A DNA stretch of 64,000 bases, taken from assembly GCF_037893015.1 (NCBI RefSeq), contig NC_133666.1, forward strand, positions 622,523,156-622,587,155, given 5' to 3'. Source of the stretch: Macrotis lagotis (Eukaryota; Chordata; Mammalia; Peramelemorphia; Peramelidae). Below are positions 23,117 to 34,744 of the stretch, piece after piece. Made by a program: the position numbers and the translations under genes. A model generated the notes under the pieces. It saw only the letters and a program-made list of their open reading frames with translations, ran no database searches and was not told where the DNA came from. Positions within the stretch are counted from its first letter, which is position 1. The number at the start of each line of letters is the position of its first letter.

Positions 23117-26100
23117 GTAGGAGTATTTGCTTCTCTTTGAAACTCAGGGGCTAGGACCTGAGTTCTAAACCTTAAGGGTTGAACATATAAAGAACTGATT
23201 CCAACTAATTACCTTCCCAAATCATTCCCTCATTCTCTCCTAGTCTCTTCTGGAGATTTTCTTAACTTTCCCTTTTCTCTCTCTCCTATGTTCTACTTAT
23301 TTTCCTGATATGCTGTTCCCTCCATTATTTGTTTCCTTAGCAATTTTCCCTTACACTCCAATTTTCTTCCACACCATTCAATTTTAGTGTTCTGCCCTTC
23401 ATGTCCTTCTTGAATAAACCTTCTATATCCTCCCATCTTCTACTATTCTTTTCTCTAACCCTCTGTCTCTTCTTTCTGCCTAATTGAACAGGACAGTTCT
23501 TGGTGATTGGACCTGAAAAACCCATCCAGACCTCAATGGGAGGAGAGGTAGAGTTATTATGCTACTTGTCCCCACCTCAGAGTGCTGAGAACATGGAGGT
23601 AGCTTGGTTGCAATCTACTCGACTGGTTCATCTCTATCGAGATGGGGAGGATCTGTTTGATGACCAGGACCCTGATTACCAAGGGAGGACAGAACTGGTA
23701 AAAGATGGTATCACAAATGGGAATGTCATCCTGAAGATCAGGGCCGTGAGACTCTTGGATGCAGGAAGGTACAGATGTCTCTTTGATGATGATTCCTTCC
23801 AAGAGGAAGCTGATATGGAGCTGAAAGTCTTGGGTGAGGAGCTTGAGCCTGGACTGCACATGTTTATGCACTTGTGTGTGGGGAGGAGAGATATCTTCCT
23901 AGAACTGTTGTTAACAGAATCACAGGACTGTCAAGTTGGAAGGAAACCCAAAGATCACATTCTAAAACATCTTTCTGAACAAGAAACTTCTTTCTACATG
24001 TCCTGCAGGTTCCAATTTTTATTTGACCTGCATCCTTGGTCCCTAGCCTTGTGCCTTATACATGGATGCAATAGATGTTTGGATCATTAATGAATGTTTG
24101 TTGCATCTTATAGAACCTCTAGCCTTAGCTTAAAGACTTTTTCTCTTTTGAAAAGACATTCTGCCTCCCTGTGGGACTGGACCCTTCCTACTAATGGATA
24201 AATTGAGCTATTAAGAATTTTTTGCTGACATCAAGTTTAAATCATCTTCTCTGGAGTTTTTACCCATTGTTATCTAATTTTGTTTCCAAGACACAAATGA
24301 AGGAAGTTTAATACCTTTTCCTTTTTTGCTGTCTATGTAAATCTGAACAGATTACTTTGCTTTTTTATTCCTCAGTTTCTTCATCTATAATAGGAGAGGG
24401 TTGGACTTGAGAGCCTTGTTTGTCTCTTTTAGGTTTATATCTATGTTCATAGGAAAAATAAATAGTGATTTTCTCAACTTAGTCTTCCAGAATGAGAGTG
24501 GCTACATCTTCTCTTAGAAGAACAGGATTAATTTGATGAATAATTTTCTCTAACGGCATTCAGAATCACCACTGTATTTTGTCTCCTTCATTAACTGCCA
24601 GTGATTAGCTTCCGAGTTCTATTTAACAAATTACATCAGCTTTTTCACAGGGATATTTACTAAATGTTGCAAGAACAGCATTACAAATATTTCCTCCTTG
24701 AAGCATACTTTGTTTCTATAACTATCTCAGTCCTTGGGGATTGTAGGAAGAATAGGCTCATATCAATGGAAGCTTCTACATAAGACTGATCCAACCAAAT
24801 AGACTTGCAAATGTGGCTTAATCTATGAATAGATGAATCTACCTCTATACTTCTACTGTACTGAATTCTTTCTTGGCACTTTGATTTTTACTGTCTGGCT
24901 ATAAGCAAATGCTTGGAAGGACCCCCAGGTCCTAGATGCTCTGCTCATGTCTTATGAAGTCTAAAAGTTCATAGGCACCTCAAAAACTCTTTACCTGAAA
25001 ACAGTAAAAATGTGTACACTAGAGATTAAAGTCCATGTCTTCTCAGTTTCAAGCTGTCTTTTAATGAAAGAGAATTCAAGGTCCCTTTTCCCACTGAGAG
25101 CTCCATAGAAACTGGGTTTCATATCATCTTGTCCTCTTTGAGCACTAAGTTCGGAAGAGTAAATTTTGGCTTGAAATATGGGGAAAAAAGACAAATAATT
25201 GGGATAATGCCAAATTGAAAGAGAGCCCCAAAGGAATTTATTAGCAAACCCTCCCTCTGTGACTTTAAGCAAAGGCTAGATAATCACTTATAGATAATTT
25301 CAAGGCAGAGTCTGATGCAAGTGTTTGTTTAATAAGATGTGAGTTCCCTTCCAACTGTAAGGTCTTGTGAGTATAAGAACAATCCAAAAGTTCAAAAAAA
25401 TTGGTCTTCAGTCTCCAGAATAATTAATGCAGCCAAATGATGTATCTTATAAATAGTTGGGGCTAAAACTGATCATGGGATGGAGAAAGGGGATATAGGC
25501 ATGGTATTGTTATTAGGAATGTCTCTTGTGGAATGCAAAACTGTATCAGGGAGCTCCAAGGGCCAGAAGGGCCCAGAATTTGATCTTAGAGATAGTCTTA
25601 CCCTCTGCTCATGTTGGGGTGTGAAGATGGCAGGTAGAGAGGGAAGATGGTGCAAGAACTGATACAGTACTACTTTGACCCTGACTCTTATGTGTAATTT
25701 TATTTTAGGTGAAGAAAATATGTCACAGATGTTGCCACCAACATACTATTTCATCCTTGGTAGTTTTGGATTTATATTGGTGGTAATATTTTTATCTTAC
25801 GTGCTGTCATTCCAAGGTAATTATGAGTGGAAAATGGGGTAAGGAAAGGACTTTGCCTAGTCTTGGGAGCATTTTACCTAGTCCTTATTCTCTTGCCAAG
25901 GGTTATCCTTTGTCCCTCACAGATACTCTATATTCCATATTTTTCATTGTCCACCCATGGAGCCCTGCTCCTCCCATCTACCTTTGTTGTTATGTGACTA
26001 TCTGAATTTCCCCCCACCCCCATCCCATCCACTACTCTATATTTTTCTGGGCACTTCTGAGAGAAGGTAGTCCTGCTATTCAGAGCTTTCTTTCCTCAAC

Positions 26101-29074
26101 CATTTATTCATTATATGTTGATCAATTTAGTGTATGCAAAACATTGTACTAAGTTTTATGGATTAAAAAAACCTAACTATCTTCTCCCTCCCCTTCAGTC
26201 ATGAATCCTGTTGCTTTGTAGATAAGTAAGTAACAGTCTAAATGAAGATCATCTTTGATTTTCAAAGCAACTGAAAAACTTTAAATTAACCAGCATTTTT
26301 GTGAACTGGCTAACATCTTGCTTTGTAGTATGGACTGAAGAAAGAAGTTGACATTTTCATAATCTGGTAATGCCCTGTTTAATTTAGTAACTTGTACTTG
26401 TCCTCATAGATCTAAAAATCTCTCTGAGAGTGAGTCATGGATATAAAACTAAACCAAGTACAAAGGGAAGATCTGGGTAAAATACTGTGACAAATCTGAA
26501 GAGGAAGAAATCAGTTTTACCTGTTGATAGGAAGGGATCAAGAAAGGCTTCAGTAAGGAGGTGATCCTTAGAAGGGTCTTGAAAAAATGAACTTAAGTAG
26601 AATTGTGGGTTTGTTAAAGATAATTCTTGCCTTGGGAGTAAAGCAAGGAAAGGGGAGAGGACCAGACGAGGAGGAAAGGCAAACACTAGTATTGTTTGCC
26701 TAGAATGTACATGAATCAATCAAGAAAGAAGTACAGTGTACTAGTCACTATAGTAGTTCTTGGGGATACAAGATCAAGAGGAAAATCCTTGCTTTGAAGG
26801 AATTTACATTCTCTCAGGGGAGACAAACTGCATTTCTAAGTCTGAATAAGAAATACAAAATTATTAGGGAGAAGTAGTCCTAACATCTTTTAGATATCAT
26901 CCAAATAGATGGCAGTTGAGTTGATAAGTGGAAAAAAAAATAAAACCCTAGGGATTCCAAGAGGTAAAATTTAGGAGTGAGTGCACTGAAGACAAAAGTA
27001 ACTCCATGCAAAAGCATGGAGTTGGAAAAATGGATGGGGAAGAACATAAGAAGGTGATTAGAATAGGTCTTAGAATGTTTGAAGCCATGTTGAATAGGAT
27101 TCCAAATGTGGGATCAGGTTGTAAAGTTTAATCTTGAATTTTTGTGCCTGCAAGACTGATAGTACACTTGAAAAGAGAATTTTTTGGCAGTTTGAAAAAG
27201 AATTGTACTCTGGGGATAAGACAATAATATAATATTTAAATTGGTTAACTCTAAAATCATTATTAGGAACAGAGGAAATGATGGCATTTCAGGGGAGGTA
27301 GTATGGAAAAAAGTATTAAGAGGTGAAAAGATCCTGGTGAAGAAAAAGATTAGGTTTTGAAGGAATGAGGCATAGGGAAAGAATAGAATGAGTAGAAAAT
27401 TTTGGGTGTCAGGAGATTCAGTAGTGTTACTATCCTATTGAATTACTATCTAACTGCTAATAAAGGACTTGAGGAGATTAAGAGACTGAGTTTTTGAAGG
27501 AATGTGTTAGAAAGAATATCAATACAGAAATAGGAATGTTCTTGTATGAAAAGATTTGGAGAGGAGAGAAATATTTTGAGCCAGATAGTTTCTCATTGAG
27601 AAAGGAAGAATTATTTGGAGGTCAAAGGTCTGTCTACTAATTTGGTTGTATATTTAGATGGAGTGAGCCTTAAAGGAAAGAGGATTGCTGAGTGATAACA
27701 ACAGAGTTGGAGTCTTTCCAGTGGCAATGGAAATGAATAGCTTTCTGAGTCCCTCTCAAAGACTAGTGTGTTGGGGGACATGAGGGAAAGTACAACAAAT
27801 ATTGGAAAGGTCATCCAAAGAATAAAGTATTTCTGAGGGGCAGCCAGGTTTCACTGAGTGGAAGAAGATGGAATGAATAAGAGGTAGAAAGGTCTAAAAT
27901 AAAAAAAATTATGTATTATTGCAGGTTAAGGAAATCTAAGGAGTTTAAAATGAAGGAACACTTTTTATTAAGGAGTAGGAATTCCTGAGGGTATGATGGA
28001 AAAGTGATCAGACCTATAAAATTTAACTTTAGCCATAGGTATTATGTTTCATAATTGTCCTAGATGAGGTACAGCTGCTAAGGATGCTACATCCATGAGA
28101 ACAACCAGGTTATACTTGAACTTTGCTTTGGGGAGGGGGCAACTGAGAAAACATGATCATAATCACGCTCTCAAGGTTGGGGATTTCTGTCAGTCTATTT
28201 TCACAGATCAAGACCTTGGATGGGTGAGATTAGTGGACTTTTAGTTCTGACTTTTACATTGGAAATTGAATTGTCCATTTTTTTTTTGTGGATACGGCAC
28301 AGATGTAGAGGTAAGAAGGTGAGATGGGTGGGCAGTAATGTGATCAAATCACTGGATCCTAATAAAGCACCAGTTTGTGGTCTAAGAAATTTAGAATTAA
28401 CTGTCCCCTCAGTCCTTGTGCAATCCTAATCCCATCTGATCTGTGTTTGCTCCTCAATCCCTCACCTGGAAACTCATTAAACCATGTACTACCCAGAATC
28501 CTTATTGGACTCCAATGATTGCACCATTCTGATCCATGTGTGATCCATGTTCTTTGCAATCCAGACCTTGAATTTTCCTTCAATCTTTAATAAAAACAAA
28601 CATCCAAATTTTCTGGTCTCCTCTCTCTTCTAAGTGTGGCTAGTTACTATGTGAGTTCTAGGTTTCCCTACCCTCTTCTATGATCTTACCTAAAGAAGAG
28701 AGTCTTGGTAGCCTTCTGAGTACAAATTAACTAAAAAAGAGTGTGGTACATTTGTATCCCATATGAAGAGGCCAAAGAATCCAGGGCCACCAAAGGACCA
28801 GAGAAAGTTCCAACTCTTCTACCCCAGGACAGCTGGATGGGATACCTTGTTTCTCCTCAACATTATCTCATGCATAATTCCTTTCTCATATACAGGGATT
28901 CTTTTTGATGAAACATCACTTTGGAAAGACTGGAAATTTTGGGGATCAATTGTTTTTTTGGTAGTTATAGATATAATTCCTATTTATTTTCTTCTAAAAT
29001 ATTTCTTCCAACAAAGATTCCATCAGAGCACCCAACCACTGCCTGGACCTGACTATAAGGTAATTTCTAAATGA
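23029..29074 (+). CDS. SKINT/butyrophilin/MOG-like V-set membrane protein, copy 2 (complete, 5 coding exons)
   Basis: Model: join(23029..23116, 23492..23833, 25709..25816, 28194..28310, 28896..29074), 834 nt, 277 aa. Every intron has GT-AG ends and is phase 1, and the joined frame is open. Order of parts: signal peptide (about residues 1-29), one V-set domain (about 30-144) with both cysteines, the core Trp and a DAGRYRC motif, then three membrane spans, each on its own exon. The segment LSPPQSAENMEVAW and the segment HLYRDGEDLF match the pattern of SKINT and MOG V domains. The RHRCRG end of the second span exon resembles the RLRG end of MOG's first span exon. There is no IgC-like or B30.2 exon in the introns I read. 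Expected site is the plasma membrane, V domain outside. Role (T-cell ligand or regulator) is inferred from family only. Copy 4 is its close paralogue. Which family member is the true orthologue is not settled. Confidence 0.8.
23492..23833 (+). CDS. Copy 2 V-set immunoglobulin exon
   Basis: A 342-base phase 1-1 exon after a pyrimidine-rich stretch and AACAG. It encodes a full V-set: B-strand cysteine in VELLCYLSPPQ, Trp in VAWLQ, HLYRDGEDL, the YQGRTELVKDG stretch shared with MOG and butyrophilins, and DAGRYRCLF with the F-strand cysteine. The donor is TTGG|GTGAGG. Translation can run past the donor to 24090, but that extension matches nothing and is taken as intron. Confidence 0.88.
25709..25816 (+). 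CDS. Copy 2 first membrane-span exon
   Basis: A 108-base phase 1-1 exon with acceptor TATTTTAG and donor CAAG|GTAATT. It encodes a short stalk (EENMSQMLPPT) and one hydrophobic span (FILGSFGFILVVIFLSYVL). It is the same length as the copy 4 exon at 43610-43717, and most differences keep the hydrophobic character. Confidence 0.75.
28194..28310 (+). CDS. Copy 2 second membrane-span exon
   Basis: A 117-base exon encoding RSRPWMGEISG followed by a hydrophobic span and the basic stop-transfer end RHRCRG, then a GTAAGA donor. The acceptor at TCTGTCAG (exon from 28194) is chosen because it keeps phase 1 and the open frame. A second AG 13 bases on (exon from 28207) would shift the frame and end the protein soon after the first span. 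The same pair of acceptors exists in copy 4. Confidence 0.65.
28896..29074 (+). CDS. Copy 2 third membrane-span exon and C-terminus
   Basis: Acceptor TATACAG, phase 1. It encodes GILFDETSLWKDWKFW, a hydrophobic span, a basic end (QQRFHQS) and a short tail that stops at 29074. A GTAATT at 29060 could be a donor to a further exon, since it is kept in all copies including the relic. The C-terminus is therefore uncertain by a few residues or one exon. The translation also stays open upstream to 28763, but that part does not match copy 4 as protein. Confidence 0.7.
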
Positions 29075-29389
29075 GTCTGCATTTAATTCGAAGATAGACA
29101 GATTTATGTTTTCAGCCAACTACCGAGGGACAAACTAAGGGGTACAAATTCTGAGTTGAGGCTGGTGCAAGAGAAGAGGATGAAAGGAAAAGGGAGACTC
29201 ATAAAAATGAACTTGGTGGGAAGCTTGAGAGTATGAGACAGGATGAGGCAGTGAATCTGACTCAGACTGAACTAGAAGGAATATAGATTGGGGAAGTCAA
29301 AGAGAGACTCCATTTGTCTATTGGACACCTGAAATGTGTATGTCTTCTAGACATCTCAATCTTGATTTTTCTAAAATTTAATTTTCTTC

Positions 29390-30570
29390 CCATTCTTCTC
29401 CCCTCCTTATCAACTCACTCAATTGCTTTTTGCTATTATCTCCTCCTTAACTCCTATCTCGGAATAAAGTGGACTTCTTCTTTGCAAAGTCAACTCCTCT
29501 TCATGCACAAATGATCCCATTCCATCCTGTCTTCTCCAGTGAATTACCCCCTCTGATCACCATTTTCTCACTTGTCTTCAATATTTTCCTGTCCATTAGC
29601 CACTTCCCAACAGTAGCCTACAAATGTACTCATGTCTCTCCATCCTCTTTCTTGATCTGTTCATCCCTATTATTAATTGTTCCATATCCCCCCTTCCTTT
29701 TGTTGCTAACATCTTTGATAAAGTCATCTACAAGAGGTGCCTCAACATATTTACCTCTATATTTCTGACTTCTGAATTAATGAAACTACTTATTTTAAAG
29801 TTACTATTTCCCTTTCCATGGACAAATCTAAAGATTTTTTTATTCAATCCTCCTCCTGATTGACTTCTCCGCAGCTTTTGATACTATCACTCCATTCTTC
29901 ATTTTGACACTATTTTTTTCATTTTTAGCTACACTCTTTCTTGGTTCTCCTCTTACCTTTGAGAAAGTTCATTCTCAATTCAATTGTTACATCTTAATTT
30001 AGGCCATGTCAAATAATTATGGGCATCCACAAATTCCTGTTCAAAGATCTTGATCTTTCTTTTTTCCTTTGAATGATTTTACTTGATGAACTCATCAACT
30101 CCAGTGGATTCAATGGTCATGTGCATGATTCTCAAATCTACTTATCCAGCCCTAACCAGTTCACCCCCCCCAGTCCCTCATCTCCATTTGTCTATTGGAC
30201 ATCTGGAATGTGTATGTCTTCTAGACATGTCAATCTTGATTTCTCTAAAATTTAATTCATTATCTTTGCCCCCAAATCCTTACCTTTTCCTAAAATCCCT
30301 TAACTCTCTAAGGTACTACACTGCTCCTAAGTTTCATCCTCTTCTTCTTTCTCTACCTACCAACTTATCTGGTTTGTTGCCAAGGCTTGTCTATGTTCTG
30401 TTCATAACCTCTGTTATGTCTGTCCTATATAATCTCTTCTCTCTCCTCTGACAAAGCCAGTCCCTAGAGCAAGCCCTAATAATCTCCAGGATACCAGGAC
30501 AATCCTGCTGGTTAGTCTTCTTCTTATAACTCTTGTCCCTCACTTCAGTCTTTCCTCCAAATAACAAAGT
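29390..30570 (+). repeat. L2/CR1-like LINE fragment (copy 2 unit)
   Basis: The same element as after copy 1 and copy 4, with many stops. About 70 bases from its later part (30187-30257) are repeated just upstream at 29311-29380. Confidence 0.65.
29463..29468 (+). promoter_or_regulatory. Possible poly(A) signal of copy 2
   Basis: AATAAA about 390 bases after the stop. The same hexamer is kept at 46259-46264 (copy 4) and 11018-11023 (copy 1). It lies at the edge of the shared L2-like sequence, so conservation may only reflect the duplication. Confidence 0.35.
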
Positions 30571-30574
30571 GATA

Positions 30575-30921
30575 TTTTTTGTTTCTTTTTAAATTATTTG
30601 ATTTAGCATTTTACTTTCCCAGGTACATTTAAAAGTAGTTTTAAACTTTCTTTTTTAAAACTTTGAGTTTTAAATTTCCTCCCTTCTTCCCTCTTCTGCT
30701 CCCTTAATTTTAAAAACAGCAGTTTAATATAGATTATAAATGTATAGTCATGCATATCCTTAATATTCATGTTATGAAAGAAAACAGATTGCTCTATCCA
30801 TAAAAAAGAAAACTCAATGAAAAAAAAGTTTTAAAAAAAGGTATGCTTCAATCTGTATTCTGAAAGCTTTCAGATCTTTCTCTGGGGATGAATAATATTT
30901 TCATCTCAAGTCCTTCGGAGT
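30575..30921 (-). repeat. Old HAL1/L1 3' region, antisense, up to the assembly gap
   Basis: Matches the left parts of the elements at 12140 and 47300 (CAGGTACATTTAAAAGTAGT, CTTTGAGTTTTAAATT, AAAAAAGGTATGCTTCAATC). Confidence 0.6.
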
Positions 30922-31021
30922 NNNNNNNNNNNNNNNNNNNNNNNNNNNNNNNNNNNNNNNNNNNNNNNNNNNNNNNNNNNNNNNNNNNNNNNNNNNNNNN
31001 NNNNNNNNNNNNNNNNNNNNN
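30922..31021. other. Assembly gap (100 N)
   Basis: Exactly 100 N, a usual placeholder for a gap of unknown size. It lies inside stacked HAL1/L1 sequence. The part of the 3' region seen in sister elements between TCATC and the ORF1 end is missing here. Confidence 0.99.
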
Positions 31022-33130
31022 TAGCCCACTCTACCACTCCTTTACTTTTCTCCCATATATTCCCTTTGCACCCATTGACTCCTTTTTAATAATATACCTT
31101 TAAATTCAGCTCCCTCCTATGCCTTATCTAAATATGCTCCTTCTAACTTCTATATTAAATAAGATGGTTAATATGAGTTATCACTATCATCTTTCCATGC
31201 AGGAATACACACAGTTCAACATCATTAATTCCCTCATAATTTACCCTTTTTGTTCACCCTCTCTATGTTCACCTGAGTCCTCTCCTTGGAGATCAAACAT
31301 TCTGTCCACTGTGGCCATATCATCAGGAATGTTTGAAATTCACCTATTCCATTGAATATTCATCTTTTCCCTTGGAAGAGGATATTCAGTTTTGCTGGGT
31401 AGTTGATTCTCAGTTGCATTCCAAGCTCTTATGCCTCCCAAAATATTATATTCCAAGTCCTATGAGCCCTTAATGTGGATACTGCTAAGTCCTGTGTAAT
31501 CCTGACTGTAGCTTCATGATAATTAAATTTTGTTCTGGCTACTTGTAATCTTTTCTCTTTGACTTGGGAGTTGTGGAATTTGTCTATAATATTCCTGGGG
31601 GTTATTATTTTTTTGGAGGGATCTCCCTCTTTCAGGAGGAGATCAGTGGATTCTTTTGATTTCTATTTTGCCCTCTGCTTCTAGGATATCAGGGCAATTT
31701 TTCTGTAGAAATTCTTTAAAAAAGAAGTCAAGGCTCTCTTCTTGATCAGGACTTTCAGGTAGCCCAATAATTTTTAAATTATCTCTTCTGGATCTGTTCT
31801 CTAGGTCAGTTGTTTCTCCAATGAGATATTTCACATTTTCTTCTAGCTTTTCATTTTTTTATCTTGTTTTTTTTGCTTCTTGATTCTTTGGAAAGTCATC
31901 AGCTTCCTTTAACTCCATTCTATATTTGAAGGAAATATTTTCTTCAGAGAGCTTTCTTATCTCCTTTTCCATCTGGCCAATTCCACTTTTTAAAGTATTC
32001 TTAATTTTTTGGACTGCTTTTTCCTTTTGACCTAAATTGGCTTTTAACATGTTTTCTTCAGCATTCTTTTGTATCTCCTTGTCTTGGCTAATGACTAGGT
32101 TTTCATGATTTTCCTGCATCGCTCGCATTTCTCTTCCCAATTTTTTCCTCTACTTTCCTTACTTGATTTTCAAAATATTTTTTGAGCTCTGCCATAGCCT
32201 GAGCCCTTCTTGGAGGCTTTGGATACAGAAACTTGGACTTTGTCATGTTCTGATATGTGTTTTGATCCTCCATGGGACCAAAGTAAGCTATGGTCAGGTT
32301 ACTTTTTTTTCTGTTAACTCATTTCCCCAGCCTGTGGCCTGGTTTTGGGGTGCTTCCTGAGCTTTTGAGTTATTGGGACACACCCACTGGGACCTCAATT
32401 CCTTCAAGGTCTTTTGAGAGGCTCTGTCTGACTGCTCTCCTGGTCTGTGCTTTGGTCTGTGGATGACCACAAGCATAGCCCTCTGCCCTGGAACTGGAAA
32501 GGGGGTCCCTGCTCATCTATGGCAATGGGGATGGGGAGGGGGCAGATTGCAACCAGGTTCTGAATATAGATGAAGCCACAGAATCTTTTCCCAAGGAAAA
32601 CAGAGAGACATTGACAGTCTTCCCCCATTACCTTACCTTCTGTGGCCTGAGTGCTCTGGGATTAGCTGCCGGTCCTTTCCTGCTGGGTGGCTTTGTGTGT
32701 CTGCTTCTGATTCCCAGGACCAGACTGCACTGAGGACTGGTACTGTGGCTCACTCTGGCAGAGGTTTCCCTTCTGATCTTCCAAGTTGTGTTTGGTGTTT
32801 CCTGGGTTGGCAGGTCAGGAAACTGCTTCTGCTGCCACGAGCAGGTGCTCCCAGGGACCCAGGTGCCCCATAGAATGTTCCCAGAAGGTCAGACCTCCTT
32901 CATTTTGGCCCCAGTGATCCCAACTTTGCTGTCACCCCCTCTAACACCATGGAACAGAACCTTCCCATGATCTTCCAGGTTATCTTGGGTTGGAGAATTT
33001 CCTCATTGGAATTTTCTGTGGGTTCTGTCTTTTGAAAATTTAGAGAAACTCATAATTTTAAGGGTTTTGGAATATTTTGGAGGAGAGCTCCTAGGAAAGC
33101 CTGTCTTCATGCTGCCATCTTGGTTCCACC
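31022..33130 (-). repeat. HAL1-type half-L1 with 5' UTR and ORF1, antisense
   Basis: 5' end near 33130 (minus-strand GGTGGAACCAAGATGGCAGC), 5' UTR, then ORF1 words KLSEENISFKYRMELKEADD, KYLIGETTDLENRSRRDNLK and GLPESPDQEES. Among the best kept ORF1 stretches in the window, but still interrupted. The 3' part runs into the gap. Confidence 0.72.
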
Positions 33131-34196
33131 CACATTATAATTTCTAAAGATTTATTTTCTTCAATTATCTTTTGTATTTCTTTGGCCACTTGACAAATTC
33201 TACTTTTAAAGGTGTCTTCTTCAATTAATTTTTGTGCTTTTTTTTCAAGCTATTGACTTTTTTTCAGAAAGAAATTCTCATTTCTTTCCCCAATTTTTCT
33301 TCTGCTGCTCTTACTTGATTTTAAAAATCCTTTTAGAGTTCTTCCAATAGGACTTTTTGGACTTGAGACTAATTTATTTTCCTCTTTGATACTTTACATG
33401 TAGACATGTTGCCATTTTCATCTTATAATTTTGTGTTTTGATCTTTTTTGTCACCTTAGTAGCTTTCTATGACTAATTAGGGTTTGTTTTTTTTATCATT
33501 TTTAAAAATTGATGGCCCATTCTCAAACTTCTTGTGCTGGGGACCAGGACTCTGGTTAAACTTTCTAGACTGGGGGCCTTAGATGCTGCCAGCTTGCTTC
33601 CTGCATTATAGTAGCCCAACCCAGTCCCCATCATTCAGGGGTTCACAATGCATCTTCTTTGTTGGGAATGGGGGCCTCACTGTTGGCCTGCTATACCACA
33701 GGTCTGCCCAGACCCAGTTGTCTTAGATACTGATTTTCATTGTGGCTGAGTCTCCCAACTGGCTTCCCTACAACCTGTCTGTTCTGGACTGGATTCATCT
33801 TTTACTTAAATGATGCAGACCTTTCCTGAATTTTCTCCAAGTTATCTTTATTACTCTCTTCATGTGTTGGTGCCACAGTGCCTATTGGACCCGAACACAT
33901 ACCTGCTGTGCTGGGGGTCTGCAATGTTGGAACCACCTCAGATGCTTATCTATGCTAGGATTAGGGTCTTTTTGTTGGCTTTCCCAGACACGACCTGAAC
34001 TTTGTCCAATGAGATAGACCTATTTGGCAGTACTTTTATGTTATATTTGGCTGGAAAATTTTTTCATCTGGTCCTTTTATAGGTTCTTCTGCTACAGATT
34101 TCATTTGAGGCATACTTTAAAGAAGTTTGGAGGGAAATTTGAGAGGACTCAGGCAAATTCCTGCCTTTTCTCTACCATCTTGGTTCTGCCTCCCTA
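33131..34196 (-). repeat. Older L1/HAL1 5' part, antisense
   Basis: Decayed ORF1 start (CTTACTTGATTTTAAAAATC, CATTTTCATCTTATAATTTT) and a 5' UTR ending ACCATCTTGGTTCTGCCTCC. It probably joins 30575-30921 as one old element into which the element at 31022-33130 was inserted, because copies 1 and 4 have a similar old element at this place without the younger one. Confidence 0.5.
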
Positions 34197-34744
34197 AATA
34201 ATTGTGAAGAAAAAAAGTTGAGCAAAATTTTTAGAAAAAAATGCCAAATGATCATATGTCTATGATATAGTATACTTACATATTGTGTATCCGTTTAGCT
34301 ATATATTTCTATAGTTTGTGTGTAACTTAAATGGTTTTCAGAAGTCTGAAAGGTTTAAAAATTCTTTCTTCTGGATTCTAAATTTTAGCTTCTGATTTCT
34401 CAATTTGTATTTGAATTTCTTAAATATATCATTGCAATAGTTAGCTAATTTACATCATAGAGTTCAATGATACTGGAAGCAATGCTATAGTCCTAGATTA
34501 AATGTCTACTTTGCTAGATATTAAATTATTTATCAGGACTACTTTTCAAGTAATATTCTCATAGTTTTTTAAAAGATTTTTTCAGCCTGTTGATGGAAAT
34601 ATTTATATATAATATAGGACTTAGAAAAAGATAGAAATGTGAAAATGTATTCAATAGTTGCAGTTCTCTAAAGTTTCAAGTGAACTATGGGATCTTAATT
34701 TAATAATTTTCAGAGAGGGTTTTGGGAGATGATGTATTGGTCAG

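Noticed and set aside
23834-24090. Extension of the V-set frame beyond the donor
   Set aside because: Copy 4 stops soon after the same donor and the extension has no similarity as protein, so it is intron.
28763-28895. In-frame sequence upstream of the third-span exon of copy 2
   Set aside because: The similar stretch in copy 4 does not match as protein and copy 1 differs; a good acceptor at 28895 separates it from the exon.
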